DNA from: DATKEJ01 sp963768715
GTDB lineage: Bacteria; Bacteroidota; Rhodothermia; Rhodothermales; DATKEJ01
Assembly: GCA_963768715.1 (NCBI GenBank)
Contig: CAVYJC010000007.1
Span: forward strand, 1 to 64,000
Length of the DNA: 64,000 nucleotides
Reading direction: 5' to 3'
The notes beneath the pieces were generated by a model. The model saw only the letters and a program-made list of their open reading frames with translations, was not told where the DNA came from and made no database searches. Position numbers and translations under genes: made by a program. Of the stretch, positions 16,825-25,863 are shown piece after piece; position 1 is the first letter of the stretch; each line of letters opens with the position of its first letter.

Positions 16825-17931
16825 ATGGCGAAGGAGATTCTCATCGGACTGGGGACAGGCTTCTATGTCGTGATGACTCTCACGCTGATCGGCAACCTGC
16901 TTTACCTCCTGAGGCGACGGTCTATTCGTCCACCCGGCGACCGGTTGATCTCGATTCTAATTCCCGCACGGAATGAGGCCGCAAATCTTCGACGACTCCT
17001 GCCTGCACTTGCGTCACAATCTTACCCACGGATGGAGGTCATCGTCTACGACGACGAATCGACGGACAGAACCTGGGAGGTAATACAGCAGCACCAGGGC
17101 GGCCGTATTTCGGGGATTCGGGGCGGGCCGCTGCCCGAAGGCTGGGTGGGGAAATGCCACGCCCTCGACCAGGCGTCGAAGCGTGCAAATGGTGAGATGC
17201 TTCTCTTTCTGGATGCGGATGCAATCGTCTGCCATGAGCATGTGGTCGATAACCTCGTGGCTCAGTTCCTGGCGCTTCCCCCCTTCAGCGCTCTCACGAC
17301 CATGCCAGGCCTCAATCCCAGCGGGGGACGTCTTCTCGTGTCCCTGATCCCGAACTCGATGCTTCTCACAATCCCCTGGTTCCTCACCGCTCGGTTCAGG
17401 ATCGCGTCGATGGCGGCACTCAACGGTCAGTGCTGGATGATCGACGCGGAGGACTACGCCCTTCTAATGCCGCATAGGGCCAGGCGATCTGCTGTCCTGG
17501 AGGACGTTACGATCGCACGGGACCTAGTCCGCGCCGGGATGCGCATTCACCTGACGCCGACAAAGGGCGACGTCGACGTACGGATGTACGAGTCGATCCA
17601 GGAGGCGTGGCGTGGTTTTCGCAAAAACACGTATCTCCTTCTCGGAGGCACACCGCTGCGATTCCTGCTCCTCCAGATCCCGTTCGTGTTTCTGTTCCTC
17701 GTCGTTCCCCTGCTCAAATGGTGGCTCCTGGTCTGGCTGCTGATTCTGAAATGGGGAACGGATCGAGTCGCAGGCTTCAAGGCGGTCGTGACCATTCTTG
17801 CTCCGCTCTCCTACTTGCTCGGGCTCCTGCTGGACTGGGACTCCGCGTGGCACCACTGGCGAGGACGCGTGAAGTGGAAAGGCCGACCCGTATCGGAGGC
17901 CTCGGTGCTCAATCTGTTCCCGCCGAAATGA
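16825..17931 (+). CDS. Family 2 glycosyltransferase, CrtQ/CruC-like
   Basis: A 368-residue protein: one N-terminal membrane helix, a GT-A domain with LIPARNEAANLRRLL, VYDDESTDRTW, PEGWVGKCHALDQ and the DxD motif LLFLDADAI, and two or more C-terminal membrane helices. The EGWVGK...GHAxxQ layout is typical of carotenoid glycosyltransferases such as CrtQ/CruC. Together with the CruF-like hydratase, it suggests glycosylation of the new 1'-hydroxyl (inference). Its 3' end overlaps the converging MFS gene by 23 bp. Confidence 0.8.
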   Translation: MAKEILIGLGTGFYVVMTLTLIGNLLYLLRRRSIRPPGDRLISILIPARNEAANLRRLLPALASQSYPRMEVIVYDDESTDRTWEVIQQHQGGRISGIRGGPLPEGWVGKCHALDQASKRANGEMLLFLDADAIVCHEHVVDNLVAQFLALPPFSALTTMPGLNPSGGRLLVSLIPNSMLLTIPWFLTARFRIASMAALNGQCWMIDAEDYALLMPHRARRSAVLEDVTIARDLVRAGMRIHLTPTKGDVDVRMYESIQEAWRGFRKNTYLLLGGTPLRFLLLQIPFVFLFLVVPLLKWWLLVWLLILKWGTDRVAGFKAVVTILAPLSYLLGLLLDWDSAWHHWRGRVKWKGRPVSEASVLNLFPPK

Positions 17932-19510
17932 AATGCTGAACCAGGGGCGGCTCGTCCCCCTGATGGAGCGCATTCACCCGATCCTGGACCTCCTGATCAG
18001 ACACAGTGGTACGTTCGTGCTGTCTAAGATGCTGTGCCCAGGAATCCACGATGAAGTACTCGATGTGATGGGTCGGATCGGCGATATCCCGATAGAGCCC
18101 CCAGGACAGCGCCCCGTCGCGGCGTCTGATCCGGCGCATCTCCTGCATGACGTCGCCAAAAGCTCGAAAGTCTTCGGGTCGAACGATGTACTCGAGCGTC
18201 ACCATAACTGGTCCGTCGCGGGGATCGACAGGCGAAGCGAGCAGCGGCGCCGGCCAGTGGTGCGACGGGGCCAGGTTGAATACGTCACTCTCTCGAAGTG
18301 TAAACCGAATGGTAAGAAGCGTCGACGCAATGAGTCCTCCCCCCGCAAAACCCAAGGCGATGCTGGGAGCGGACATCGAAGCCACCTGACCCCAGAGCGA
18401 GGCGCCCCCGGCCATCGATCCAAAAAACACGAGTAGATAAACGGACATAGCCCGTGCCCTAACCCATGAAGGAACAGCGAGTTGAGCCGTAACATTGAGT
18501 GACGAGAGCACGATCATCCAGGCGGCGCCTGCTACGAGCATCGCCGCAAGTGCTGGATAGAGGCTCGTTGTGTTCGCAATCGTGATCATCACGAGCGCCC
18601 AAACAATGGCGGCCGTGGCAACCATCGTGTTCACGGTCATGCTCCGACGGATGAGGGGGAGCAAGGCGGCTCCCGCAACGGCACCTACGCCCACGGCGGA
18701 TAGTAGCAGGCCGTATCCCGACGCATCCTGGTGGAGTTGGTCGCGCGCCAGAACCGGAAGCAACGCCCATACCGCGCTGGCAAATACGAAAAACGAAAAC
18801 CCTCGCATCAAGACAGCTCGCACGGCAGGAGATTGTCTGACATAGCGGATCCCTGTCCGCACCGACGACACGAACTGTTCGTCCAGCACCGATCGTCGTC
18901 GCGGTGCACGCTGCCAGCGGTACAGCGCAACGAGGATCGCGACGAAGGACACGGCATTTAGCGCAAAGGCGGCGCCCGGTCCCGCAGCGGCGATGAGGAT
19001 ACCCCCGATTGCAGGTCCAATCGCCCGGGCAATGTTGATACCCATGCCGTTGAGCGCGACCGCCGAGCCCAGCTCACCTGGCTGTACCAGTTCCGGCACT
19101 GTGGCCTGCCACGCGGGCGCCAGCATCGCCGCCCCGGCCCCCAGACAGAAGGTCAGCACGAGAAGGCCCCAGGGAGTCATGACGCCTCCAAACGTCAGTA
19201 TCGCGAGCGCTCCCGCAACCAACAGCATCCCGGCGTTGACCCAGATCAGGTACTTCCGGCGATCGAGCATGTCGGAAAGTGCGCCGGCCGGAAGCGCAAA
19301 GAGAAACATCGGAAGCGAGGTCGCTGCCTGGACAAGCGCCACCAGGAGCGGACTGTCGCTCATCAGCGTCATCATCCACGCGGCTCCCACAAAGTGAAGC
19401 CACGTACCTATGTTCGAGATTACCGTCGCCAACCACAGCGAACGAAAAACCTCGTTGCGAAGCGGCTGCCAAGCAGAAACCGGTCGATCATTGACTCGAG
19501 AATTGTCCAT
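17909..19510 (-). CDS. EntS-like MFS exporter fused to a C-terminal dimeric alpha/beta-barrel domain
   Basis: A 533-residue protein. Residues about 1-415 form a 12-helix major facilitator domain of the DUF894/EntS type (motif A variant ALPAGALSDMLDRRKYL). Residues about 430-530 form an antibiotic-monooxygenase-like ferredoxin-fold domain (VMVTLEYIVRPEDFRAF, then WGLYRDIADPTHHIEYFIVDSW). This fusion is widespread in proteobacterial and Bacteroidota homologues. Substrate unknown; export of a small siderophore-like or toxic compound is the usual guess. Confidence 0.85.
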   Translation of the reverse strand: MDNSRVNDRPVSAWQPLRNEVFRSLWLATVISNIGTWLHFVGAAWMMTLMSDSPLLVALVQAATSLPMFLFALPAGALSDMLDRRKYLIWVNAGMLLVAGALAILTFGGVMTPWGLLVLTFCLGAGAAMLAPAWQATVPELVQPGELGSAVALNGMGINIARAIGPAIGGILIAAAGPGAAFALNAVSFVAILVALYRWQRAPRRRSVLDEQFVSSVRTGIRYVRQSPAVRAVLMRGFSFFVFASAVWALLPVLARDQLHQDASGYGLLLSAVGVGAVAGAALLPLIRRSMTVNTMVATAAIVWALVMITIANTTSLYPALAAMLVAGAAWMIVLSSLNVTAQLAVPSWVRARAMSVYLLVFFGSMAGGASLWGQVASMSAPSIALGFAGGGLIASTLLTIRFTLRESDVFNLAPSHHWPAPLLASPVDPRDGPVMVTLEYIVRPEDFRAFGDVMQEMRRIRRRDGALSWGLYRDIADPTHHIEYFIVDSWAQHLRQHERTTVSDQEVQDRVNALHQGDEPPLVQHFISAGTD

Positions 19511-19530
19511 TCGGGGAAGTTAGGACACAG

Positions 19531-19572
19531 GGAGGTGGAGGTGCGAGGTGCGAGGTGCGGGGTGCGGGATGC
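19531..19572. repeat. Heptamer array GAGGTGC/GGGGTGC, 6 units
   Basis: GGAGGTG, three GAGGTGC, GGGGTGC, GGGATGC. It is the reverse-complement family of CCGCACC at 16037-16050. A degenerate 7/8-bp pattern (AGACTT, GAGACC, AGACTG, AGACCG) continues at about 19610-19645. Confidence 0.8.
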
Positions 19573-19681
19573 CCGCGCCTCCATACTCCCCACTGAAAGA
19601 TCTAAACTTGAAGACTTGGAGACCAAAAGACTGACAGACCGAAAGATTCGTTATCATTTACGCAACCAACCGACATCCGGC

Positions 19682-21311
19682 ATGATCTCGCTACGTTTCC
19701 CATCCCCAAGGCTCGTCCTTTCTACTTTGATACTACCTGCAGTGTGTCTGCTTTTCGCGGCGGGAACCGCGGGGGCGCAGCCGGCAACTCACGACGATCT
19801 CATCGATCTCTTTGGCGATTGGCGCGCGTTCCAGAGGGCGCCAATCGTAGACGGCGTCCCGGATTACTCCAAGGCGGCGATGGCAGCCCAGCACGCCGCG
19901 CTTCGCGGATACAAGAGCAGACTGGCGTCACTTGATACGACCGGGTGGACGATCCCCGACAAGGTCGATTACCATCTGGTTTGGGCCGAAATGAACGGTT
20001 TGGATTTCGACCACCGTGTCCTGCGTCCATGGGAGAACGACCCGACTTTCTATAGGATGATATTCCCCGAGCAGTCGGACCAGCCAGAACGGGAAGCGCC
20101 TCAGGTAGACGGCACGATCGAGCTCTGGTCATACCACTTGCCCCTTTCCGCCGCGGATGCCGCCGAGATCACGGCCTCCCTCAATACGATCCCCGAACTA
20201 TACCGTCGTGCGCGAATTAATCTGACGGGAAACGGCAAGGATCTCTGGGAAGCATCGATCGAGAGCTTTTCCCAGCAGATGCGGGACCTCGACGAGCTGA
20301 TGGACAAGGTCGATTCGGAAGACTCCCAGCTTCTCGCCGCGATCGGCTTAGCGAAGGAAGCTACGTCATCGTTTCGCGACTGGCTCCAAATGCAAGCGCG
20401 CTCGAAAACGGGTCCTTCCGGCATCGGGAAGCAGAACTACAACTGGTACCTCAAGAACGTCCAGCTCGTCCCTTACACATGGGACGAGCAGGTACTCCTC
20501 ATTCAGCGGGAGCTCGACCGTGCGCTGGCTTCCCTCGCACTTGAAGAGCACCACAATCGGGACCTCCCGCCACTCGAACCGATTGCCTCGGAAGAAGAAT
20601 TCGAGCGACGCTATCAGGACGCCGTGACGGAGTACGTTGCCTTCATGCGGGACAATGATATCGTCATCGATGCGCGACTACATGGACACGGCGCTGCGCG
20701 CCCACATCGGCCACTTCATCCCACCCGATCAAGAGCGGGGCTTCTTTACTATCGTGGACTATCACGATCCGATCATCATGCGGACCCACGACTATCACTG
20801 GATCGAGCTGGCACGAATGGTGAATGAACCGAATCCAAACCCCATCCGTCAGGGTCCTCTCCTCTACAATATCTTCGACAGCCGGACGGAAGGCCTGGCG
20901 ACCTGGATTGAGGAAATGATGATGCACGCCGGATTCATTGACGATCATCCGCGGTCAAAGGAGCTGATCTGGATCCTCCTGGCCGACAGGGGAGCTCGCG
21001 CCCTCGCCGGCATGTACCTGCACGCCAACGAAATGAATCTCCAGGAAGCGGCCCAGTTTGCCTCCGAGCGGGTTCCTCGAGGCTGGCTCCCTGCTGAAGG
21101 CTCTACTATTCGCCACGAACTCCACTTCTACCTGGAACAGCCGATCTACGGCACGACCTACGTAATCGGCAAGATCCAACTCGATCACTTGATGGCCGAG
21201 CTCACGCTGAAACGAGGCGACGACTTCACACTGAAAGGCTACATGGATGACCTGAATCGGGTAGGAATGATTCCGATGTCGATGGTGGAGTGGGAGATGA
21301 TAAGTAATTAA
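19682..21311 (+). CDS. DUF885 family secreted hydrolase, one apparent frameshift
   Basis: About 540 residues starting at ATG 19682 with a signal peptide ending at an AGTAGA-like cleavage site. DUF885 proteins are all-helical metallopeptidase-like enzymes. The N-terminal half stops making sense after DNDIVIDA near 20671-20678, and the C-terminal half (RDYMDTALRAHIGHF, then GLATWIEEMMMHAGF, NEMNLQEAAQF and the gluzincin-like RHELHFYLEQPIYGTTYVIGK) continues in another frame. The final codons are AGT AAT TAA, the stop lying inside the AATTAAG array. Confidence 0.82.
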
Positions 21312-21340
21312 GAATTAATAATTAAGAATTAAGAATTAAG
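21306..21340. repeat. Heptamer array AATTAAG, 5 units; left half of an inverted pair
   Basis: AATTAAG, AATTAAT, then three AATTAAG. It supplies the TAA stop (21309-21311) of the DUF885 gene. It is inverted relative to 21527-21568, so the RNA could form a stem of about 35 bp. Confidence 0.95.
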
Positions 21341-21507
21341 AATTGGGCGTTGCCGTTCGAGTGCGCGGTCTTAAAGCGATCGTACCGCTCGCCTTTGTAG
21401 CGCACCTCGTCCGCCCACAGACACGCCTCTTCGAACCGATGGTAACGCAGCGAGCCGGTATCGGAATCCAGTAGCTGCTGAAGCGCCTCCTTCGTCTTTG
21501 GCGTCAT
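21322..21507 (-). CDS. Small ORF inside the spacer of the AATTAAG inverted pair
   Basis: A 61-codon frame whose last residues (FLILNS) are encoded by the left array, which also supplies its stop. The rest is hydrophilic and codon-like (ALQQLLDSDTGSLRYHRFEEA, WADEVRYKGERYDRF), so a real small protein or gene remnant is possible. No family recognised. It occupies almost all of the 186-bp spacer between inverted arrays, comparable to the four-helix-bundle gene at 6545-6916. Confidence 0.4.
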   Translation of the reverse strand: MTPKTKEALQQLLDSDTGSLRYHRFEEACLWADEVRYKGERYDRFKTAHSNGNAQFLILNS

Positions 21508-21526
21508 GTTGCGCCACGCGATGCTG

Positions 21527-21568
21527 CTTAATTCTTAATTCTTAATTCTTAATTCTTAATTCTTAATA
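21527..21568. repeat. Heptamer array CTTAATT, 6 units; right half of an inverted pair
   Basis: Five CTTAATT and one CTTAATA. It supplies the TAA stop (complement of 21556-21558) of the converging amidohydrolase gene. Confidence 0.95.
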
Positions 21569-22821
21569 ACCCTCCCCTCCTTCATCACCAACACCAGGTG
21601 CTTCAATTGTTGCGGATCATCGAGCGGACTGCCGGCGGTCGCCACGAGGTCGGCCGCCTGCCCCTTGCGGATAGCACCCCGCTGCGCATCCACACCGATG
21701 AGTTTTGCAGGGATGGTAGTCATCGACTTCAAGAGTTGGGCCGGTGTCATACCCGCCTCTATGTACATGTCGACGCGCTCCATGGCCATCGTGCCGCGTG
21801 TGTAGCCCGGAATGTCCGTGATCGCGTCGCTTCCGAATGCAATGGAAATGCCGCTGCGTACGCCGGCGCCTAATCGATCGATCTGATGGGCGTGCTCGAC
21901 GACAAGTTGCTCGGGCGACAAGTGCCTGTGGGCTCCCCACTCGAAGTCCGGAAAAGGCGTGAATACCGCGACCACGCCGTTCTGTTTGGCCAGCTCGAAA
22001 TCCTCGTCAGTAATGTTCCAGAGGTGCTCCATCGAGTTCACTCCGGCGGCCGCCGCATTGTGCGCGCCCGGAGCCGTCCACGCATGAGCCGCCAGCTTGC
22101 GACCGTCCCTGTTGGCTTCGTCCTTCATGAACTTGATGTCGTCGATCGAATAGATATAATCCTGATCATCAACGACGATCTTGATCACCCCGGCCCCGAA
22201 ATGGATGTTCTCCCGAATTGCCTTAACCATCTCGTCGTGGGTATCGGCGAAGAAGTATTCCGGCTCGGCCAGATCAGGTTTGTCTGGCTGGATGTGGAAC
22301 TGGCCGCCGAAGGGCGCGATAATGCGACCGGCATTGACGATCGTCGGACCGACAATACGCCCCGCGGCTTGTGCCTCTCTGACCGCCGTACAGGCATAAT
22401 TCCCTTCGTTCCCGATATCACGAACCGTCGTAAAGCCCGCCTCGAGCATTGTCCGCGCGTTGACGACCCCGTCGACGGCACGCGCGGCGTTCGATTCCTG
22501 TAAGGTCGTGTAGTAATAACTGCCGTTGTCACGATCGAGATCGACGGTCATGCAGAGGTGCGTGTGAGCATCCATAAGTCCCGGGAAAACAGTAGCTTCT
22601 GGCAAGTCGATCATCTGGGCTCCGGCAGGAACCTCGACATCATTACCGACCGCTGCGATTATCCCATTCTCGATGAGAATCGTTTGATCCGATACGACCT
22701 GACCGGTCTCCGGATTAATGACGTGACCCGCCCGAACGGCGGTGATCTGCGCCCTCAGCGGAAGACAGACGGTGAGAAATAGAACCAAGGTGCTCAGAGC
22801 AGACCGGAAGATGTGTGGCAT
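21556..22821 (-). CDS. Secreted metal-dependent amidohydrolase (prolidase/imidazolonepropionase-like)
   Basis: A 421-residue protein with a signal peptide (cleavage near LRAQ) and a TIM-barrel amidohydrolase domain. Metal ligands are visible: DAHTH at about residues 84-88, a Lys in GAGVIKIVVDD (candidate carboxylated Lys), KLAAHAW and SMEHLW His residues, and the catalytic Asp in FGSDAI. Relatives hydrolyse dipeptides or cyclic amides in the periplasm. The last codons GTT ATT AAG AAT TAA are partly made of the heptamer array. Confidence 0.88.
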   Translation of the reverse strand: MPHIFRSALSTLVLFLTVCLPLRAQITAVRAGHVINPETGQVVSDQTILIENGIIAAVGNDVEVPAGAQMIDLPEATVFPGLMDAHTHLCMTVDLDRDNGSYYYTTLQESNAARAVDGVVNARTMLEAGFTTVRDIGNEGNYACTAVREAQAAGRIVGPTIVNAGRIIAPFGGQFHIQPDKPDLAEPEYFFADTHDEMVKAIRENIHFGAGVIKIVVDDQDYIYSIDDIKFMKDEANRDGRKLAAHAWTAPGAHNAAAAGVNSMEHLWNITDEDFELAKQNGVVAVFTPFPDFEWGAHRHLSPEQLVVEHAHQIDRLGAGVRSGISIAFGSDAITDIPGYTRGTMAMERVDMYIEAGMTPAQLLKSMTTIPAKLIGVDAQRGAIRKGQAADLVATAGSPLDDPQQLKHLVLVMKEGRVIKN

Positions 22822-23072
22822 GACAGGTCGAGGATTGAATGGAAATCCCCAAGTGCGGTCCGGAAAATGTAGACAAGATCACGTTCAGTCACCAACCTCG
22901 CCCGCGGTCGAAGCCTCGGGTACCGGGGCACGGTCGCTGGGCCTCCTACACCCGAGCCGGTGCAGGTGGTCAAGAGGCGAAGGGCGAGGGTCGACAAGAC
23001 CCGTACGCGCTTCGCTCGCCCTCACGGGGCGGGACAAGCTCCTTACGAAAAAGGAACGCTAGACGACAGGTG
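22822..23072. other. 250-bp intergenic stretch without a recognised gene
   Basis: GC-rich, with a palindrome-like run around 22990-23045 (GCTTCGCTCGCCC...GGGACAAGCTC). A similar GGGACAAGCTC piece occurs at about 1692-1702. Short ORFs here have no convincing protein features. Confidence 0.4.
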
Positions 23073-23639
23073 TCACCTGATGATTTCTCGAAGCTCGACA
23101 CTCCCTCCGTGTTCTAATTGCGGGCAGTTGCGCGCAATATCTTCCGCTTCGGCGCGATTCGAGACTCGGACAAGGAAATACCCTGTCGCACTCTCCCTGT
23201 TCATAGACAGATCCTTCGTGCCGACCTCGTGATCCGTGGCAAAAATGATGCTTCCATCTCTGCGCAGTTCGGCTGCGTCAATGAGGTGTCCTTCATCGGC
23301 GAGCTTTCGTGCCCAGTTGCGATACTCACGGACGATGTCCTTCTCCAACTTGGGACCGACAGGCGGTGAGTCGTTCCGTATCAGGATGAGATACTGGGTG
23401 CCGCTAAAGTTTGAGTGCAACACATCCATCTTTGCTTCTTTCGGCTGGGAAATGAAATGGCCAACGATCAGTCCCACGACAAGTGCCGCAATGAGACTCG
23501 CCGCCTGAACAACCACGAGGCGACGACTTTTGAAGTTCGGACGGATGCGCCGCTCCACTTCCCGATAGGCGGAGGAAAGGTCCTCCGTCGACAGTTCGAC
23601 GCCTCTCGCCGTCCCTGCGATGCTCCAGGTACGACTCAA
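23073..23639 (-). CDS. Putative anti-sigma factor with one membrane helix and a C-terminal YCII-like domain
   Basis: The predicted layout is a cytoplasmic helical N-terminus, a membrane helix (LVVVQAASLIAALVVGLIVG), then a periplasmic domain with YLILIRND, WARKLADEGHLIDAAELR and GYFLVRVSNRAEAEDIA, which looks like a YCII/DGPF ferredoxin-fold domain. It directly follows the ECF sigma gene. Coding potential continues in frame upstream of the TTG at 23639 (SIDRKLEDLLSKLAEEERED) to an ATA at 23711 overlapping the sigma stop. The expected ATGA overlap seems changed to ATAA; the real start may be there. Confidence 0.6.
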   Translation of the reverse strand: MSRTWSIAGTARGVELSTEDLSSAYREVERRIRPNFKSRRLVVVQAASLIAALVVGLIVGHFISQPKEAKMDVLHSNFSGTQYLILIRNDSPPVGPKLEKDIVREYRNWARKLADEGHLIDAAELRRDGSIIFATDHEVGTKDLSMNRESATGYFLVRVSNRAEAEDIARNCPQLEHGGSVELREIIR

Positions 23640-23707
23640 GTCTTCCCGTTCCTCTTCGGCAAGCTTGGAGAGCAGGTCCTCGAGCTTTCGGTCAATTGAA
23701 TCACTAG

Positions 23708-24276
23708 TTATGATTTCAGGATTTCCGGGTCGAATGCCTTGAGCCGATCCCGCAACTTCCTCAAGGCGTTTGTTATGTGTTTCTCGACGGTCCCCTTTGA
23801 GATTCCCATTACCTCTGCGATCTCACGATGGGTCAGCTCCCCAAACCGTGAAAGCTCAAACGCTTCTCTCTCGCGCTCGGGCAGACCGGCTATCCATTGG
23901 CGCAGACGGACGCGTAGTCGATCCCGATCGTAGGTTCCATGTCCAGTCGGGATTCTGTCGCTTCTCTCCATGGTCCTGAGCAGATTGAGGTGATTGGTTC
24001 GACTGCGCAATGCATTCAGCGCAAGATTTCTAACCGTCACGTAGAGCAATGCCCGTACGGACCTGTCCGGATCGATCCGAGCCCTGTTCAACCACAGGCG
24101 TATGAATGCCTCCTGGACAAGTCTTCGGCGGACGAGCGATCGATGCCGAATCCCGCAGAATAGCCCAGGAGGTTCGAATAGAGCATCTCGAACAGCTCGC
24201 GGAAGGCGCGCTCGTCGCCCACGCAAATGCGCTCAGCGAGTTCACGTGCCTCCATCTCTTCCGTCGTTGTCTCCAT
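23708..24276 (-). CDS. ECF-type RNA polymerase sigma factor, one apparent frameshift
   Basis: The two frames combine into about 190 residues. The N-terminus METTTEEMEARELAERI, then DERAFRELFEMLYSNLLGYS (region 2) is in one frame. After a one-base loss near 24118-24126, LVQEAFIRLWLNRARI (region 2.4), region 4 LPEREREAFELSRFGELTHREIAEVMGISKGTVEKHITNALRKL and the C-terminus follow (given here as separate motifs: HREIAEVMGISKGTVEKH is the helix-turn-helix). It resembles the Bacteroidota FecI-like expansion. The membrane protein downstream is the likely anti-sigma factor. Confidence 0.85.
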
Positions 24277-24308
24277 TGTCGGGCGTTGCGCTCCGGAGAA
24301 TGTCCTCG

Positions 24309-25226
24309 CTAGGAGTCATCCGCTGTTGTTTCTACGACTTCCGAGACATCGCCGAACATGTCGTAAATGGTGATCCCACGCACCCCTGGCCTTGTGAATT
24401 GGTGGTATTTCGTTCCGGCGCCGGCCAGTGCTCTTAGCATCACGTCGAAGTTGGTCGTTTTGAAAAGCGGTATGATCTGGGCTTCATCGGGATACCTCGA
24501 TGTCCTCTGTGCCAGGCCGGGCTTCTGATGGAGCATGAATGCGAAGGTTCCGTCCTTGTGTCCGAGTGGGACAGCCGGGAAATACCGATCGGTCCGGACG
24601 ACAAAGCCGAGAACGTCGCAATAGAGCTTTTCGGCCACGGCCGCATCCGGCACGTGAAAACCGACGTTGTAAATTCGCGGCTCGTCAACTCGATCCTCTT
24701 CTCCGACCTGCTGTTCCAGCAGATAGAGAACGTTTCCGAAGGGATCCTTGAAGGTGGTCGCGATGCCGATCCCGACTTTCTCTGGCTCCTTCTCGACAAA
24801 TACAACGCCTTCCTTGATCAGGCGCGCTCGGGTCGCGAGCAGATCATTCGCCTGAAAGCCGAAGGTCGTCCGAACGGTTCCGACATAGTCGTACTGCGCC
24901 GGTCGCTCCGTCTTCACGAGTAAGAGTCGAAGCTCAACGCTCTTCAACTCGACTTGGTCAGGATAGTCTCGTGTCGAAAGAACCCCGAAACCCAGTATCC
25001 CACTATAGAATCGAATTGCCTCGTCCATGTCTGATACGAGAATCCTCACTCCGTAGATGCGCACCTGCGGGTCAGTAGATTCAGTTGCCTGCCCATGCAG
25101 CATCGACGCCGTCAGATGGAGGCCCAGGAGCGTCATGACGAGGCCAAACCCCAATCTTCCCGGGCGCCGCAGTGACCTCAAGGACCCATATCGGGCCGCA
25201 CGTGTTTTTGAGGCTACGATTGCCAT
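24309..25226 (-). CDS. Secreted two-domain VOC (glyoxalase/dioxygenase-fold) protein
   Basis: A 305-residue protein with an N-terminal hydrophobic helix (LGFGLVMTLLGLHLTASML) serving as signal or anchor. Two VOC modules follow: YGVRILVSDMDEAIRFYSGILGF (about 59-81) through DPFGNVLYLLEQ, and YNVGFHVPDAAVAEKLYCDVLGF (about 185-207) through ITIYDMFGDVSEVVE. VOC proteins bind divalent metals and act on varied small molecules. Export is unusual for the fold. The residues in the usual metal positions are mixed, so enzymatic activity is not certain. Confidence 0.78.
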   Translation of the reverse strand: MAIVASKTRAARYGSLRSLRRPGRLGFGLVMTLLGLHLTASMLHGQATESTDPQVRIYGVRILVSDMDEAIRFYSGILGFGVLSTRDYPDQVELKSVELRLLLVKTERPAQYDYVGTVRTTFGFQANDLLATRARLIKEGVVFVEKEPEKVGIGIATTFKDPFGNVLYLLEQQVGEEDRVDEPRIYNVGFHVPDAAVAEKLYCDVLGFVVRTDRYFPAVPLGHKDGTFAFMLHQKPGLAQRTSRYPDEAQIIPLFKTTNFDVMLRALAGAGTKYHQFTRPGVRGITIYDMFGDVSEVVETTADDS

Positions 25227-25318
25227 TTCACTATCTATGTGATGTTCAGGACGAGTCCTTGTATCAATACACCTGAACTACGGAATACCGGTATACGACT
25301 TTCGCGCCCTCCTCGCTT

Positions 25319-25458
25319 CGACGTTCGACCTTTGACGTCCAACCTTTGACCTTTGACCTTTGACCTTTGACCTTCGACCTTCGACCTTCGACCTTCGACC
25401 TTTGACCTTTGACCTTTGACGTTCGACGTTCGACCTTTGACCTTCGACGTTCGGCGTT
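25319..25458. repeat. Heptamer array [CT]GAC[CG]TT, 20 units
   Basis: Twenty units in perfect 7-nt register over 140 bp, mainly TGACCTT and CGACCTT with CGACGTT variants. Variants cluster in runs, as if short blocks had been copied. The region 25227-25318 shows nothing else. Confidence 0.95.
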
Positions 25459-25566
25459 TGACTATCCTCACCAGAATGACGTACTTCAGGAGCGAATTCA
25501 CGGACGTGACCATCGCACTTCCGGATCTTGGGAACCAATGAAAGAATGAGCGGGACGCGACTGGCA

Positions 25567-25578
25567 ATTAGCAGTTAG
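25567..25578. repeat. Heptamer fragment ATTAGCA/GTTAG on the left flank of the MITE
   Basis: ATTAGCA then GTTAG; the same units continue on the far side of the element at 25864-25887. Confidence 0.6.
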
Positions 25579-25579
25579 T

Positions 25580-25863
25580 GGTTGATGATACAATGAAAGT
25601 GACCGCCTCGAACTCATGGGCATGGGCCAAGTGACGTAACGCAGAAAATAGACCATCTGCTTATTTCTTCAGCCGGCCGTAAACGACCGGCCTTGGAGTA
25701 GCGGCCGCTAAACCGGCCTGCTCCGGCGGGCTCGCGGCGAAGCCCCGTTTACGGGGCGCCATACCAAGCCCGGGCATTCATGCCCGGGACTAGTAACGGT
25801 CGGTCAAGGGTCATGGCGTCACATTTGCGCACAAGACCGGTCACTTTCATTGTATCATCAACC
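25580..25863. mobile_element. MITE-like element with perfect 25-bp terminal inverted repeats
   Basis: The left end (25580-25604, starting GGTTGATGATACAATG) is the exact reverse complement of the right end (25839-25863). It is 284 bp, has no transposase ORF, and its interior holds hairpins, for example CCCGGGCAT (25769-25777) with ATGCCCGGG (25780-25788) and GCCCCGTTTACGGGGC. GTTAG flanks both sides (25574-25578, 25864-25868), consistent with a 5-6 bp target duplication. It sits inside an ATTAGCA array, just upstream of the catalase-related gene. Confidence 0.8.

Noticed and set aside
25235..25567. Repetitive ORFs across the TGACCTT array
   Set aside because: Translations are simple 7-residue repeats created by the heptamers; no start signals or family features.
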